Origin: Chrysochromulina tobinii
Lineage: Eukaryota > Haptophyta > Prymnesiales > Chrysochromulinaceae
Assembly (NCBI GenBank): GCA_001275005.1
Contig: JWZX01002448.1
Span: 1 to 24,724, forward strand
DNA: 24,724 bases
Direction of reading: 5' to 3'
The position numbers and the translations under genes were made by a program. This document shows positions 1 to 9,281 of this stretch, piece by piece. The notes beneath the pieces are model-generated. The model was not told where the DNA came from, searched no databases, and saw only the letters and a program-made list of their open reading frames with translations. Every line of letters starts with the position of its first letter. Position 1 is the first letter of the stretch.

Positions 1-474
1 CGAAACTCGCGCGGCAGCCTAATCCACCGTCATCAGGAGGTATTCATGCTAATCAAGAACTATGAACAACGACTCTGACCTCCATAACCGGACAGTCCGG
101 TTCGTCAGAGACCCAAAAGGCTCATAGGCCGGCTCTGCTCCCCTCGGTCAACACAAGTACTGAGTACTCGCTCGCTCGGGCTCGCTCAATTTCGCTAGAA
201 ACAGCATTCACAGCATTGTGAGCACATTGATTCACAGCAGGAGCGAGATGCGGCTTCACTCCGAATTGGACTGGGCTATGTTCACAGTAAGTTGAATTTG
301 GTTCTTGACGAGTGTGCCGGGTTTGCCAAGCCCGGGGGGTGCTCATCGCACTGGCCTCAGGCGGCCGATGAACACCCAATTGTGATGATGAACACCTGCG
401 TGACGACCTGAGTGAGGAGTGTAGACGAGTTCAACAGAGCCCTCAACACAATTTGGATCACTCTAGTGTGCATG
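1..474. other. Gene-free left edge
   Basis: No convincing coding frame is seen in these 474 bases. The open frames on either strand have no recognisable domain and biased, repeat-driven composition. The stretch probably holds the 3' flank of the Dr1 gene that ends at 475. It contains a compound inverted repeat at 73-110, a short near-inverted repeat pair around 338-348 and 367-377 (GGTGCTCATCG against CGATGAACACC, one mismatch), and a further direct copy of GATGAACACC near 390. No terminator or polyadenylation signal could be assigned. Confidence 0.5.
73..110. repeat. Compound inverted repeat (two nested stems)
   Basis: The inner arms AACCGGAC and GTCCGGTT (86-93 and 95-102) are perfectly complementary around a single central base. 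The outer arms CTCTGAC (73-79) and GTCAGAG (104-110) are also perfectly complementary. Together they allow a 15-bp stem with one asymmetric internal loop. Whether it acts as RNA or as a DNA palindrome cannot be told from sequence. Confidence 0.6.
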
Positions 475-924
475 CTACAACACAGGCGTCGATCCTGTCA
501 TCGCGGCTTTCGCCTGAGCAAAGAGCTCCTGCTGAAGACGTAAGCTCTCCTCCTCTGTCATGCCCGGCGGCAGTGCACCGCGCTTTCCCTTCTTTTGCCG
601 CTTCATCGAAGGTGCACTGTCGGCGGAGGCAGACGCCGAAGCAGAAAGACTGGCCGTCTGATGACCGAAGCCAAGGTCATTGAGCGCGCCGAGCATGTGC
701 GCTTCGGATATGGTGTTTTTGTTCTCCGCCTCAGCGCGCTCGTTGGCTTGCGCCGTCATCAGGTCGAGGAACTCGCCGAGGTAGCCCTGCATCAGGCGCG
801 CGACGTCGCTTCCCGCCGTGACGCCAGGCGGCAGCACGTCACTGACAAGCTGGCTCACGGGTCCGAAGGGCAGCTCCGCTGCCGATGGCCGAGAGCTGGG
901 GCCGGCAGCAACTTCGTCGGCCAT
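475..924 (-). CDS. DR1: NC2-beta / Dr1 transcription corepressor subunit
   Basis: The protein (149 residues) is the histone-fold beta subunit of negative cofactor 2. NC2 binds TBP on promoter DNA and represses or modulates RNA polymerase II initiation as a heterodimer with NC2-alpha/DRAP1 in the nucleus. A histone fold spans roughly residues 19-95, with the family signature ANERAEAENKNTISEAHML followed by ALNDLGFG. The C-terminal GMTEEESLRLQQELFAQAKA matches the conserved Dr1 tail helix. A basic patch (KRQKKGKR) between them could be a nuclear localisation signal. Length is slightly under the animal protein (about 176 residues). The ATG at 924 is chosen because an in-frame TAG lies just upstream and the only earlier possible start is a TTG. 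The gene is head to head with SEC61G, 154 bp apart. No intron is needed. Confidence 0.88.
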   Translation of the reverse strand: MADEVAAGPSSRPSAAELPFGPVSQLVSDVLPPGVTAGSDVARLMQGYLGEFLDLMTAQANERAEAENKNTISEAHMLGALNDLGFGHQTASLSASASASADSAPSMKRQKKGKRGALPPGMTEEESLRLQQELFAQAKAAMTGSTPVL

Positions 925-1078
925 CGAAGATGGCGCTTGCAACGGCGCCTAACTGGACACATTTAGGGGTGTGTCAGGTCGGCCGGCATCGCCCTGATGG
1001 TTCAAAACGGCGCGGAAACTTCAGTGTCATCTCCCCGTCCGAGCACCCTTTGACACGTACGCGCTTTAGATTGCGGCC
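925..1078. promoter_or_regulatory. Shared divergent promoter region, DR1 / SEC61G
   Basis: Only 154 bp separate the ATGs of two divergently oriented housekeeping genes, so both promoters and 5' leaders must lie here or overlap the genes. No TATA-like box or recognisable factor site was seen. Inference from gene layout only. Confidence 0.4.
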
Positions 1079-1682
1079 ATGCTGAACAGCGAAGCAATCG
1101 AGTACGTGAAGAAGCCGACGGAGGAGTTCATTCGCGACAGCTGGCGCCTGGTGAAGCGCTGCACAAAGCCCGACCGCCAAGGTGCGCGCATGCAAAGCAG
1201 AAGAGCCAGCACGCCAGCAGAGGCAGAGGCGATTCAGAGGAGCAGCCAACAGGCAGGCAGGCTAGGGAGCAGCCAACGAGCAGCCAGCGACAGCTGGCCA
1301 TCGTCTGCGGCGGCGGCAGCAGCACACCGGCCAACTCTCCCCGCGCATGGGTGCAGCAGCAACGACCAGCTCGGTTTTGCCTGCTCAGCAGCAGTCAGCG
1401 GACTGGTCGACGCAGGCTCCCTTCTCTTTGCGGCAGCCTGAGCTCACTCCGCCTGTCGCGCGCGTGTCGCAGAGTTCTCGAAGATTGCACAGGCGACTAC
1501 GATTGGCTTCGCGATCATGGGCTTCATCGGCTTTTTCGTGAAGCTGATCTTTATCCCGATCAACAACATCGTATGCTGCGCACCATCGCTGCGCATGCGG
1601 CGTGCATAGCATGGCGAGCCTGCTGCAGACTGACCCACTTCGTGTCGCATCCCTGTGTTCGCAGATTGTTGGCATGTCATAA
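1079..1682 (+). CDS. SEC61G: Sec61 gamma subunit (three exons)
   Basis: This encodes the small tail-anchored gamma subunit of the Sec61 translocon, which clamps Sec61 alpha at the ER membrane for protein translocation. Exons are 1079-1181, 1473-1570 and 1665-1682, giving 72 residues (family usual about 68). Exon 1 gives the amphipathic helix ending in [11 protein letters not shown]. Exon 2 gives the membrane segment [20 protein letters not shown]. Exon 3 adds IVGMS and TAA. Intron 1 (291 nt, phase 1, gtgcgc...cgcag) and intron 2 (94 nt, phase 0, gtatgc...cgcag) both have GT-AG ends. Joining them restores the family sequence without gaps, which fixes the boundaries. Unspliced, the first exon runs into a meaningless frame. 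It is divergent from DR1 and converges on the methyltransferase, with 254 bp between stop codons. Confidence 0.93.
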
Positions 1683-1936
1683 ATCCGTGGCCTTGCTGCG
1701 AGGATGGTCGTGGCGCTGTTAGCGCCGTCGTTTACGATGATGTCGTGCATGTGTCCTGTAAGCTGGAACCCCCGGCCTTGCAGCTATACCTCTCCAGCTC
1801 TCTAGAGCTGCATCAATCATGCATCAGATGTTTTTCTATCTAGAAACTGAGGACTCTCTGAGAGATGTTTACTCCGCGGGTGACAGATACGACACAATAT
1901 TTACACACGCGCGCGGCAGTCCTAGGGGTGGACACC

Positions 1937-2848
1937 TCACGCCTCCTCTGAACTCTCTTCGACATCGTCCTCTCCCCCAAGTTTCCTGGCAACCACGACC
2001 AGATGCTCGCTTTCGGACGGCTCGAATGGCTGCCCGTCGAAGCCGCCGTCGATGGCCTCTATGGTGAAGCCCGCGCCGTCGAGCAGATGGACGAGCTGCT
2101 CGGGCAGCACATAGTGGTGCTGCACCGTTTGCGAGAAGCGCGTGCCGTCGGCCGTGGCCTCAAAATCATAGTGACACGCGATGGTCTGTGCCGCGGCGTC
2201 GACATCCGGCTCGCGCTCGAAGACCTTCCACTCGGCGCCGCTCTCATCCTCAACGACCACGAGCAAGTCATCCTTGTCGTCCGCCTCGTCGGCTGCGAGC
2301 GCCTCTTCCTGCACCTCCTCCTGCGCCGCCTTGTGCCAATCCTCGGCATTATAAACGTCGAGCAGCAGCCGGCCACCGGGAGCGAGCGCCTCTGCACAGC
2401 GCTGGAGCACGAGCTCGTGCTTCGGCGTGCAGAAGAGCGTGTTGGCGGAGAGGATCGCCGCGTCAAAGTCGCCTTCGCCGAGCGGCTCGTGGAAGTCGGC
2501 AGTCACGATGTGTGCGCAGTGCTCCGCTGGTGCGAGGCGCGAGCGCGCCTTTTCAGCGAGTGCCTCGCTCATCTCGACGCCTAGGTACCGCATGGCATCC
2601 ATCTCGCACTTGAGCTTCTCTAGCGGAAACGTAGCGGCACCATCCTGCTCTGGTTCGACCTGGTGCTGCTGCAACATGGTCAGCGACCCCTCGCCCAAAA
2701 CGACGGCAGCTGCCACGCGGCCATCGCCGCAGCCGAGCTCGAGTATCCGCGAGCTACCGCTGCAGCGGGAGGAGTAGAAGCGCAGGTCGCCCGCGAAGCC
2801 GCCGAGGTGAAGCAAGCTGTAGAGCAGGCTGCCGGCAGGGGCGTTCAT
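1937..2848 (-). CDS. Class I SAM-dependent methyltransferase
   Basis: The protein (303 residues, one exon, ATG at 2848) has a Rossmann-type methyltransferase fold. Motif I is ILELGCGDG at residues 35-43, which binds S-adenosylmethionine. The second acidic strand (YLGVEMS), motif with DFDAAILSANTLF, and the post-motif strand LAPGGRLLLDVYN follow in the usual order. The C-terminal half, with a run of beta-rich segments and a final SEHLVVVARK strand, resembles small-molecule or methyltransferase-type-11/12 enzymes. The substrate cannot be inferred: no DNA-, RNA- or protein-methyltransferase signature was recognised. An acidic insertion (ADEADDKDD) and an acidic tail are present. No transit peptide is obvious, so a cytosolic location is a guess. 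The next gene on the same strand, upstream, is the kinase fusion, 323 bp away. Confidence 0.8.
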   Translation of the reverse strand: MNAPAGSLLYSLLHLGGFAGDLRFYSSRCSGSSRILELGCGDGRVAAAVVLGEGSLTMLQQHQVEPEQDGAATFPLEKLKCEMDAMRYLGVEMSEALAEKARSRLAPAEHCAHIVTADFHEPLGEGDFDAAILSANTLFCTPKHELVLQRCAEALAPGGRLLLDVYNAEDWHKAAQEEVQEEALAADEADDKDDLLVVVEDESGAEWKVFEREPDVDAAAQTIACHYDFEATADGTRFSQTVQHHYVLPEQLVHLLDGAGFTIEAIDGGFDGQPFEPSESEHLVVVARKLGGEDDVEESSEEA

Positions 2849-3171
2849 GGGAGCCTTTCAAATCAGACTCACTTCACTGTGAAAACTCGGAGCGCATGAC
2901 TCGGCCACCCAAGGGGTCGGTGCTCAGATTTGGGTTTCGTTGAGGAAGTTGTCGTCGGAAAGTGTGAGACCATTGACCATTGACAGAGGTCCACACTCGT
3001 CGACGAGAAATTCCTCTCTCCGAGCTGCGTCGAGCTCCAACTCCCGGTGTCCATCGTCGATCGGGATCGTGATGCGATAACTGACCCCCCGATATAAAAC
3101 GTAAATCGGAAAGATAAAAATCCGTGAGACGAGACGGAACTACTGCGCAGTAAAAGGTGATTTCCCCACAC
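2849..3171. other. Intergenic region between two minus-strand genes
   Basis: This 323-bp stretch lies between the kinase-fusion stop and the methyltransferase ATG and is AT-richer than its surroundings. It should hold the kinase 3' flank and the methyltransferase promoter. A minus-strand open frame of 100 codons crosses it but shows no domain and no codon bias like its neighbours, so it is not called. No TATA box in the correct orientation was found. Confidence 0.45.
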
Positions 3172-4229
3172 TCACGCGGGCGCCGCGGCCGCGATCCACT
3201 CGAGCGCGGCCACGACGCCGTCGCCGCAGAGGCTGCACGCGCCTTGGACGGCGCAGCGCGCTCCGTCGGGTCGGGGGTCGCGCTCGGCCACCCCGAGGGC
3301 AGCCTCCACCTCGGGCAGCGGGCGCGCCGTGGGTAGGTCCATCTTATTCGCGAGCACGAGCAGCGGTACCCCCCGTAGCCGCGGCTCGCTCAGCAGCTTG
3401 TGCAGCTCTTGCCGAGCCTCGCCGAAGCGCGACGCATCCGCCGCGTCGACGACGAAGATGATGCCCGAGACGCGCTCGGCCGCAGATCCCCACAGGTCTT
3501 CCAGGGCGAAGTAGCGCTCCCACTGGCCCCGCAGCTGGCGCTGCCCGCCGACGTCGTAGAGCGTGTAGACCGCCTCCGCGTGCTCAAACCGCTCGACGTC
3601 GTGGCCGATCGTGGGCATCGAGGTGGCCGGCGCTTCGTCGCCATGTCGCAGACGCTGCAGCAACGTGGACTTGCCCGCCGCGTCCAGCCCGAGCAGGAGT
3701 ACCTTGAGCTGCCGTTGTGTGAAGCCGAGCTTCGACTTGATCCAAGCGCCCAGGTTGAAGGGCGTCGCTGCCCTCGCTGCATCCACTCGGAGCGTCGGCG
3801 GATGGTGCGTGCCCGCGCCACCAGCTCCCGCGCTCCGCCCCTCGGACGAGGGGGTCTTGCCCAAGGCGCCCGCGCCAAAGCCGCCCGCTCCGAGCTCCCA
3901 CTCGCCCGAACGCGACTGTCGGATCTGGCGCGGAGCCGAAGGCGTGGCGACGCCCCGGGCACCGCCCGCGGCGCGCCCGTCGTGCAGCAGGCTGCCCAGC
4001 ACGGCGCCGCCATCGCCGCCCTCCGAGTCGGTCAAGAGTTGCGACCAGCCGCGCGACCGGTCGCGTAGGGCGGCGACCGACGCGCGCACGGCCCGCTGGT
4101 CATACTCGCCTCGTACCCAGGGGTGGTTGAGCGCCGCCTCGGCCGTTGGCCGTTGGGTCGCGTCCACTTGCAGCATTGCCCGCATGAGCTCCTTGGCGGC
4201 GGGCGAGATGCGCGCCCATGTCGTCTCTC

Positions 4230-4263
<34 letters not shown>

Positions 4264-7200
4264 CACGCCCGTGCCCGTGCCCGTGGGCGCGGCTGTGGGG
4301 AAGTCGAGGCGGCCAGACGACGCGAGTTTGAGCAGCTGCGCGGGCGACTCGGCGCGGAAGGGTGCGAAGCCGCAGAGCGCCGTGTAGAGCACTACGCCCG
4401 CAGACCACACGTCGGTCGCCAGGCCGAAGCCCACTCGGCGCGCCCCCGGCACCATCCACGAGAGAGCCTCGGGCGACGAGTAGTCGGGTACGCCTGTCGC
4501 GCGCTCGAGCGCCGTCGCGCTCGGCACGGCGCCCGCCGGCAGCTGGCGCGCGCAGCGCAGGTCGGCGAGGCGCAGGGCGGTCTCGTCTAGATGGGGCGAC
4601 TCGAAGAGCACGGCCGCCGGCTGCAGGTTGCCGTGGCAGATGCGCAGCGTGTGCAGCTGCGAGAGGCCACCCAAAATCTGCTGCGCCACACGGCGCGCGA
4701 GGGCCTCGGGCATCGGACCGAAGCGCTCGAGACGATCGAACAGGTCGCCGCCGCTCAGGGTGCGGGCACACGAGCGTCACGTGCGGCCCACGTGGCGGGC
4801 GCACCACGCGCAGCAGCGGAAGCACGTGGGACGCCCCCGCCGCGGTCACCTCGCTCATGAGCGCCGCATGCCTCTCGGCGCGCGCACGCCAATCAGGGTC
4901 GTCCGCACGCAGCAGCGAGAGCTGCACGGGTGGTCCATGGAGCCCATCGAGCGCGGTCGCCGAGAAGATCTCATACCCGTGCCCTGCGCTGAGCAGCGTG
5001 GCGCCGACCATATCGTAGGCTTCGGCCAGCGGCGTCTCGGTGTGCGCCACGCCGCCCGTGGGCGCACCCAGCCGCGACATGCACACCTGCGCGCCGCGGA
5101 AGAGGCCGCGCCGGCCGCGCAGAGTGCCCATCCACAGCCCGCCCTCGCCCGCCGCGCGCAGCTCGGCGATTGGCGAGATGGGGCCCTCGCCCGAGCGCAG
5201 CGCCGTCCCGAGGGCGTCCGTATGTGGCTCCACGTCACGGATCGTGTCGCCGCGCTTGAACGAGAGCTCATCGAAGGCTTGGCCCACGTAGTCGACGAGC
5301 GCGATCGCGACGGCGCGGTTCGCCTGACGAGAGTCATGCAAGGCCAGCGCGCCGCCCTGCTGCAGCGCCAAGTTGGGTGCGACGGAAGGCAGCCCGAGCT
5401 TGAGCAGCTGCCGAGGCTGCGGCTGCTGCGGCTGGTCCGTCTCCGTGGCCGATCCGTAGCCCGAGCCGTAGCTTGAGCGTGGCGGTGTCTCGAGCATCGC
5501 CGAGCGTGCGGTCGAGCCGCGGTCGGAACCGTACCGCGACGAGGCGCGGTCCGAGCCGTGCGACGAGGGCGGCGACCGTTGCGAGCGGCTCACGTCGAGC
5601 GCGATCGCATGCTTCGCCTTCTTGCCGCCCGCTCCGGCGAGCTGGGGGCGCATCGCGAGGGTCTCGAGGGCCTCGTCGGCCATGTCGAGGATGGCATTGA
5701 AGCGCGGGCGCTCTTGCGGGCTCTCGCGCCAGCAGTTGGCCATCATCTCCTGCAGCAGCTGCGGAAAGGCGCACTCGGCGGGCAGCTGGGGCCGCGGGAG
5801 CATCTTCGTGATCACGCCCATGACGACCTGGAAGGTGTCGATGCCCAAGTAAGGCAGGCGGGCGGCCATGATCTCGTACATGAGCACGCCGAACGAGTAC
5901 GTGTCGGCGCTCTCGTCGTGGGGCTGCCCACGAAGGATCTCGGGTGCGGTCCACTGCGGCGAGCCCATGCGCGCGGTGATGACGGCAGTCTCCTTTTTGA
6001 TGTGCGAGAGCCCAAAGTCGGCCACCTTGGCCACGCCGTGCTCATCGAGCAGCACGTTGGCCGACTTGAGGTCGAGGTGGAGCACCGGCTCCTTGCACTG
6101 GTGCAAGTAGAAGATGCCGAGGGCGATCTGGCGGATGAGCCCCATCGCATACTCGAGCTGCAGCGGCTGCTTCTGCACGTGGAGCACCGTGTACAGGGAC
6201 GAGGCGCATAGCTCGAAGAGGATGGACATCTGGAGCGGCTCGAGGCAGGCGCCCAAGAAACGCACGATGTGTGGATGGCGCAGGTTGGACATGAGCTGCA
6301 TCTCCTGCATGAACTCACGCCGCGCCGTCTCGGTCAGCCGTTGGCAGAGCAGCCGCTTGACCGCGATGCGAGAGCGGCGCCAGCTCGCCTCGTACACCTC
6401 CCCGAACGCGCCCGCGCCGATGCGGTGGCCGAGCGTGATCTCAGACAGGTCAAACTCCCAGGTGGGCCGTGTCTCGCCGTCACGCCCGCTCGCGCGCTGC
6501 GCATCGCCCGCCTGCGAGATCGAGCCGAGATCGAGCTTGAGCAGCGCGCGCAGGTCCGCCGGTTTGATCTCGGATCCGGCCGCGGAGCCATCGCCCGACA
6601 CGGCGCCTAGCCCGGCCAACCCAAGCTTGAGCGCCGGGATGGGCGGCTTGCCCAGCCCGAGCTTGGGGATGGCGGGAGAGGCAACGGCCGCGGCGCCACC
6701 GATCCCCACAGGAAGCGCCTTCGGGTCGTAGGGGGTCGAGTCCTCGGCGCGCAGCTTCGACAGGTCGAGGCAGAGCCCCTTTTTGAGCGCGAAGGCCTTG
6801 TCCGCAGTAGGCGGCGCGGGCGCGGGCGCGGGCGCGGGCGTGGGCGCCGTCGTGGGCTCCTCGTCTTCCGAATCAGACGAGGGCGGCTCCGACGACACGT
6901 ACGCCTCAAACGCCTTCCTCTCCGCCGCCTCTGCCTTGCGCTCCGCGGCCTCGGACGAGGCTGCGCCTGCGGCCTTGGACGCAGCCACGCCCTTGGACGC
7001 CTTGGACGCGTCCTCGCCGCTGCCACTCCTCTCGTAAGGCAAAGTGAAGGCGGCGACGGCGGCGGCGGCGGCGGCCTTGGCGGCGGCGGAGGCGGCGGGC
7101 GGCGGCGGCGGCGTGGGCAGCGGCGGCGTGCTCGGCGACGTAGGCTCCTCATTCACACCCACCTGTTTGACGAACCCCAGCTCTTCTCCCGGCGTTCGCT

Positions 7201-8332
7201 CCGGCGGCGCCACTGGCGGCTTGGGTGGCGCGGCCGCGCCGAGCGGAGGGACGGTCGGCTTCGGGCGCGCGAGATTGACGAGACTGTGACGGGTTTCGTC
7301 AGTCTCGGTAGGCTTCGGGCGCGCGCTCGCGCCCACCGGCGCGGCGGCGATGGGACCGGCGCCCACGACGGCGCGGGGCGGCGTGCCCACGCGGGCGATG
7401 GGCAGGCGCGGCGGCTGCTCGAGAAGAGGCTGTCTCGTCCCGACGCGGGACGAGACGGTCGATACCCCCCCGCCGCCGCCCGGTGAGGCGGCCGCGGCCG
7501 CAGCCGCACGGGCGCCGATGGCGGCCGCGTGGCCGGGCATGCCTGGCTTGCGCAGAGGACCCGCCGGCATGGCGGCGGAGAAGCCACCGGAGCCGAGGAG
7601 CGAGTTCAGCGTCGAGGCGGACGTGGGCCGAGCCACACCTCGTCCCGGGCTCGCCGTGCGCGAGTGCGTGACCGTTGAGCCGATCTCCTTGGCGCTGTGG
7701 CCTGTGGTGGCTCCTTCGCGCGGCGAGCCACGTGGCGAAGAGTGCCCGGTGCCGATCGTCGTGCGGCGCGGCGCGGGCGCGGCACGCTCCCGTGCCGAAA
7801 GCGGTGTGCCGTCGATGCTGCTGCTGCTGCGGTCGAACAAGCCTCCAATGTCTGCCGCCGGCGGCGCCTTTCGGGGCGGCTGGCGCTGCGCGGCCGCGCT
7901 GGGCGCCGGCCCTCTGGCGGATCGAGGCGTGCTGCGTGCGCGGGCGGCCGACGGTGTCGCGGGCGTGGCCGCCGCAGGGCCCGTCGCGCCTGTGGCCGTA
8001 GAGCTCGAGTAGGCGGAGCCGGCGCTACGTGCTGAGCGCGGGCTGGAGCCACGCGCCGACATGGGCACCGCGTTGGCGCCGCCGCCGATGCGGGCTCTGG
8101 CGGAGGGCAGGCGCTCCTCCATTGCTGGCCGGCGCGCGCTCGTGATGGGCGAACCGCCGCGCGCGCTCAGTGGCCGGGCGGCCTTGCTGCTCTGTTGCTG
8201 CTTGCCCTCCGGGCCGTCGCCGACCACGTCCCACGAGCGGCGCCCGATGCCAACACCATCACCATGTGGCGAATGGAGGATCACCTCAGGCTTGCTTGCT
8301 AGGCCCTCGCCCGTCGGCAGGAAGCTTTGCAT
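3172..8332 (-). CDS. Raf-like kinase - SH3 - pseudokinase - ARF-like GTPase fusion (one frameshift)
   Basis: Read with one frame change near 4762-4773 this gives about 1,719 residues. Residues 1-620 are disordered, rich in Ser/Pro/Ala with repeated SAR-S/T-P words. A Raf-like MAP3K-type kinase follows at about 627-890: glycine loop GAGAFGEV, Lys in IAVKRLL, catalytic HLDLKSAN, DFG, and MGSPQWTAPE. An SH3 domain is at about 1005-1082 (LVDY, DELSFKRGD, then GLFRG) with a roughly 35-residue insert. A CaMK-like pseudokinase spans about 1110-1407: the VAIK lysine is replaced (VQLSLL), the catalytic loop is HGNLQP, DFG is DLR, but SPE and DVWSAGVVLYTALCG are kept. The C-terminal 180 residues are an ARF/ARL GTPase: GLDAAGKST, PTIGHD, DVGGQ, NKMD and ACS. 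The ATG at 8332 is an inferred start and no intron is needed. The likely role is a signalling scaffold; the partner pathway is unknown. The frameshift could be an assembly error. Confidence 0.85.
4231..4290. repeat. GC-rich hexamer repeat inside the pseudokinase
   Basis: Tandem copies of CGCCCG, degenerating into GTGCCC, encode an Ala/Gly and Thr/Gly run on the minus strand. It sits in a loop between the conserved helix after LDFPT and the segment ISPAAKELM. A similar GGGCGC run lies at about 6817-6842 in the disordered N-terminal half. Both are length-polymorphism candidates that keep frame only in steps of three bases. Confidence 0.7.
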
Positions 8333-8707
8333 GATCGGCGGGCAAGGTGAAGACGGCGCACACGGTCAATTTGCCGAAGGCGAGTTGACCGAGCACGCGC
8401 GCCGTTTTGGTCACTTTTTGCTATGGGGAAGGAGGCGGCGAAGGCAGCGCGATGTGGCGGCGAAGGGGGCTGAGAAAGCCTCGGCTGGGCCTCGACGCCG
8501 CGCCCGGGTCCATCGCAGGCGTGGTGAGCAAGGGCGGCGGCGGAGGCACTAGCGGTCCCGGGCGCGAGAGTCAAAGCAGGGCGCACAATCTTGACGCGAT
8601 GTCTGCTGGTGAAACATGCGCTCAACATGACGCGGCGCTTCCTTGAACTCTCGTGACACACGGGGTGCGTGGAGACTCGACGCGAGCGCAAGGGTCCGCC
8701 TCTACCC
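8333..8707. promoter_or_regulatory. Divergent intergenic region, kinase fusion / mitochondrial protein
   Basis: These 375 bp separate the two divergent ATGs at 8332 and 8708, so the region should contain both promoters. The sequence is GC-rich with G-runs. The open frames in it lack domains and most begin at non-ATG codons, so none is called. No TATA box or named factor site was seen. Confidence 0.4.
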
Positions 8708-9157
8708 ATGCCTCATTTTCCCTTCCTGCGTGCCACGCTCCTCGTAAGCCGCTCGCTGCACGCTTCTCCTCGGCTCGCCTTGGCCTCGGCATCTGCGGCG
8801 TCGGCGCGCCCGCTGCCACTCCTCGCGCGGCGCCCGCTGTGCAGCGCGCCGGCGCCGGAGCCGGCTCCGGCGCTGGCGCCGCCGGCGCAACAGAATGAGC
8901 CGCGGACGCTTTCAGAGCTCCCACCCAAGTGGCGGAAGCTCACGTATCAGGAGCTGGAAGTCTTCGACACGAGCGAGCTGCGGTCGCTGCAGTCGCTGCT
9001 GGAGCAGGAGCGCGTGCGCGTCACCGAGCAGCGCGCCATCGCCAAAGAGCAGCAGCGCAAGGTACTTCGCGTCGAGTGCGATCTCGACCTCAAACGAATA
9101 GCGAAGATCGAGATGTGGCTCAACGTCATCTTCAACGACAAGCGGCGCACCTGGTAG
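8708..9157 (+). CDS. Small mitochondrion-targeted helical protein, possibly uL29m/mL47-like
   Basis: The protein has 149 residues. The first 45 or so carry many Arg, Ser and Ala residues and no acidic residue, ending near LLARRPLCSAP, which is a typical mitochondrial presequence with an arginine at the cleavage region. After an Ala/Pro-rich linker comes SELPPKWRKL and then a long, strongly charged helical region (LRSLQSLLEQERVRVTEQ ... LDLKRIAKIEMWLN) ending in DKRRTW. The helix-loop-helix pattern and the last segment are reminiscent of the mitochondrial L29-type large-subunit ribosomal protein (mL47/uL29m), but the match is weak and made by eye only. The ATG at 8708 was preferred over an in-frame GTG upstream. 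It is divergent from the kinase fusion and convergent with BBOF1 (124 bp between stops). Confidence 0.7.
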   Translation: MPHFPFLRATLLVSRSLHASPRLALASASAASARPLPLLARRPLCSAPAPEPAPALAPPAQQNEPRTLSELPPKWRKLTYQELEVFDTSELRSLQSLLEQERVRVTEQRAIAKEQQRKVLRVECDLDLKRIAKIEMWLNVIFNDKRRTW

Positions 9158-9281
9158 AAAAGGAGAGGAACTCGGTTTGGTGAGTACATACATGTATTTT
9201 GAGACCGACGTATACGTGAGACTCAGGCTTTTCCACACTCGACCCACTTCTTTTACCGGAGCGACGTTGCGCGCGTGACGG

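Noticed and set aside
3400-4387. Plus-strand frames opposite the ARF-like and pseudokinase region
   Set aside because: The minus strand carries all GTPase and kinase motifs; the opposite frames are low-complexity shadows.
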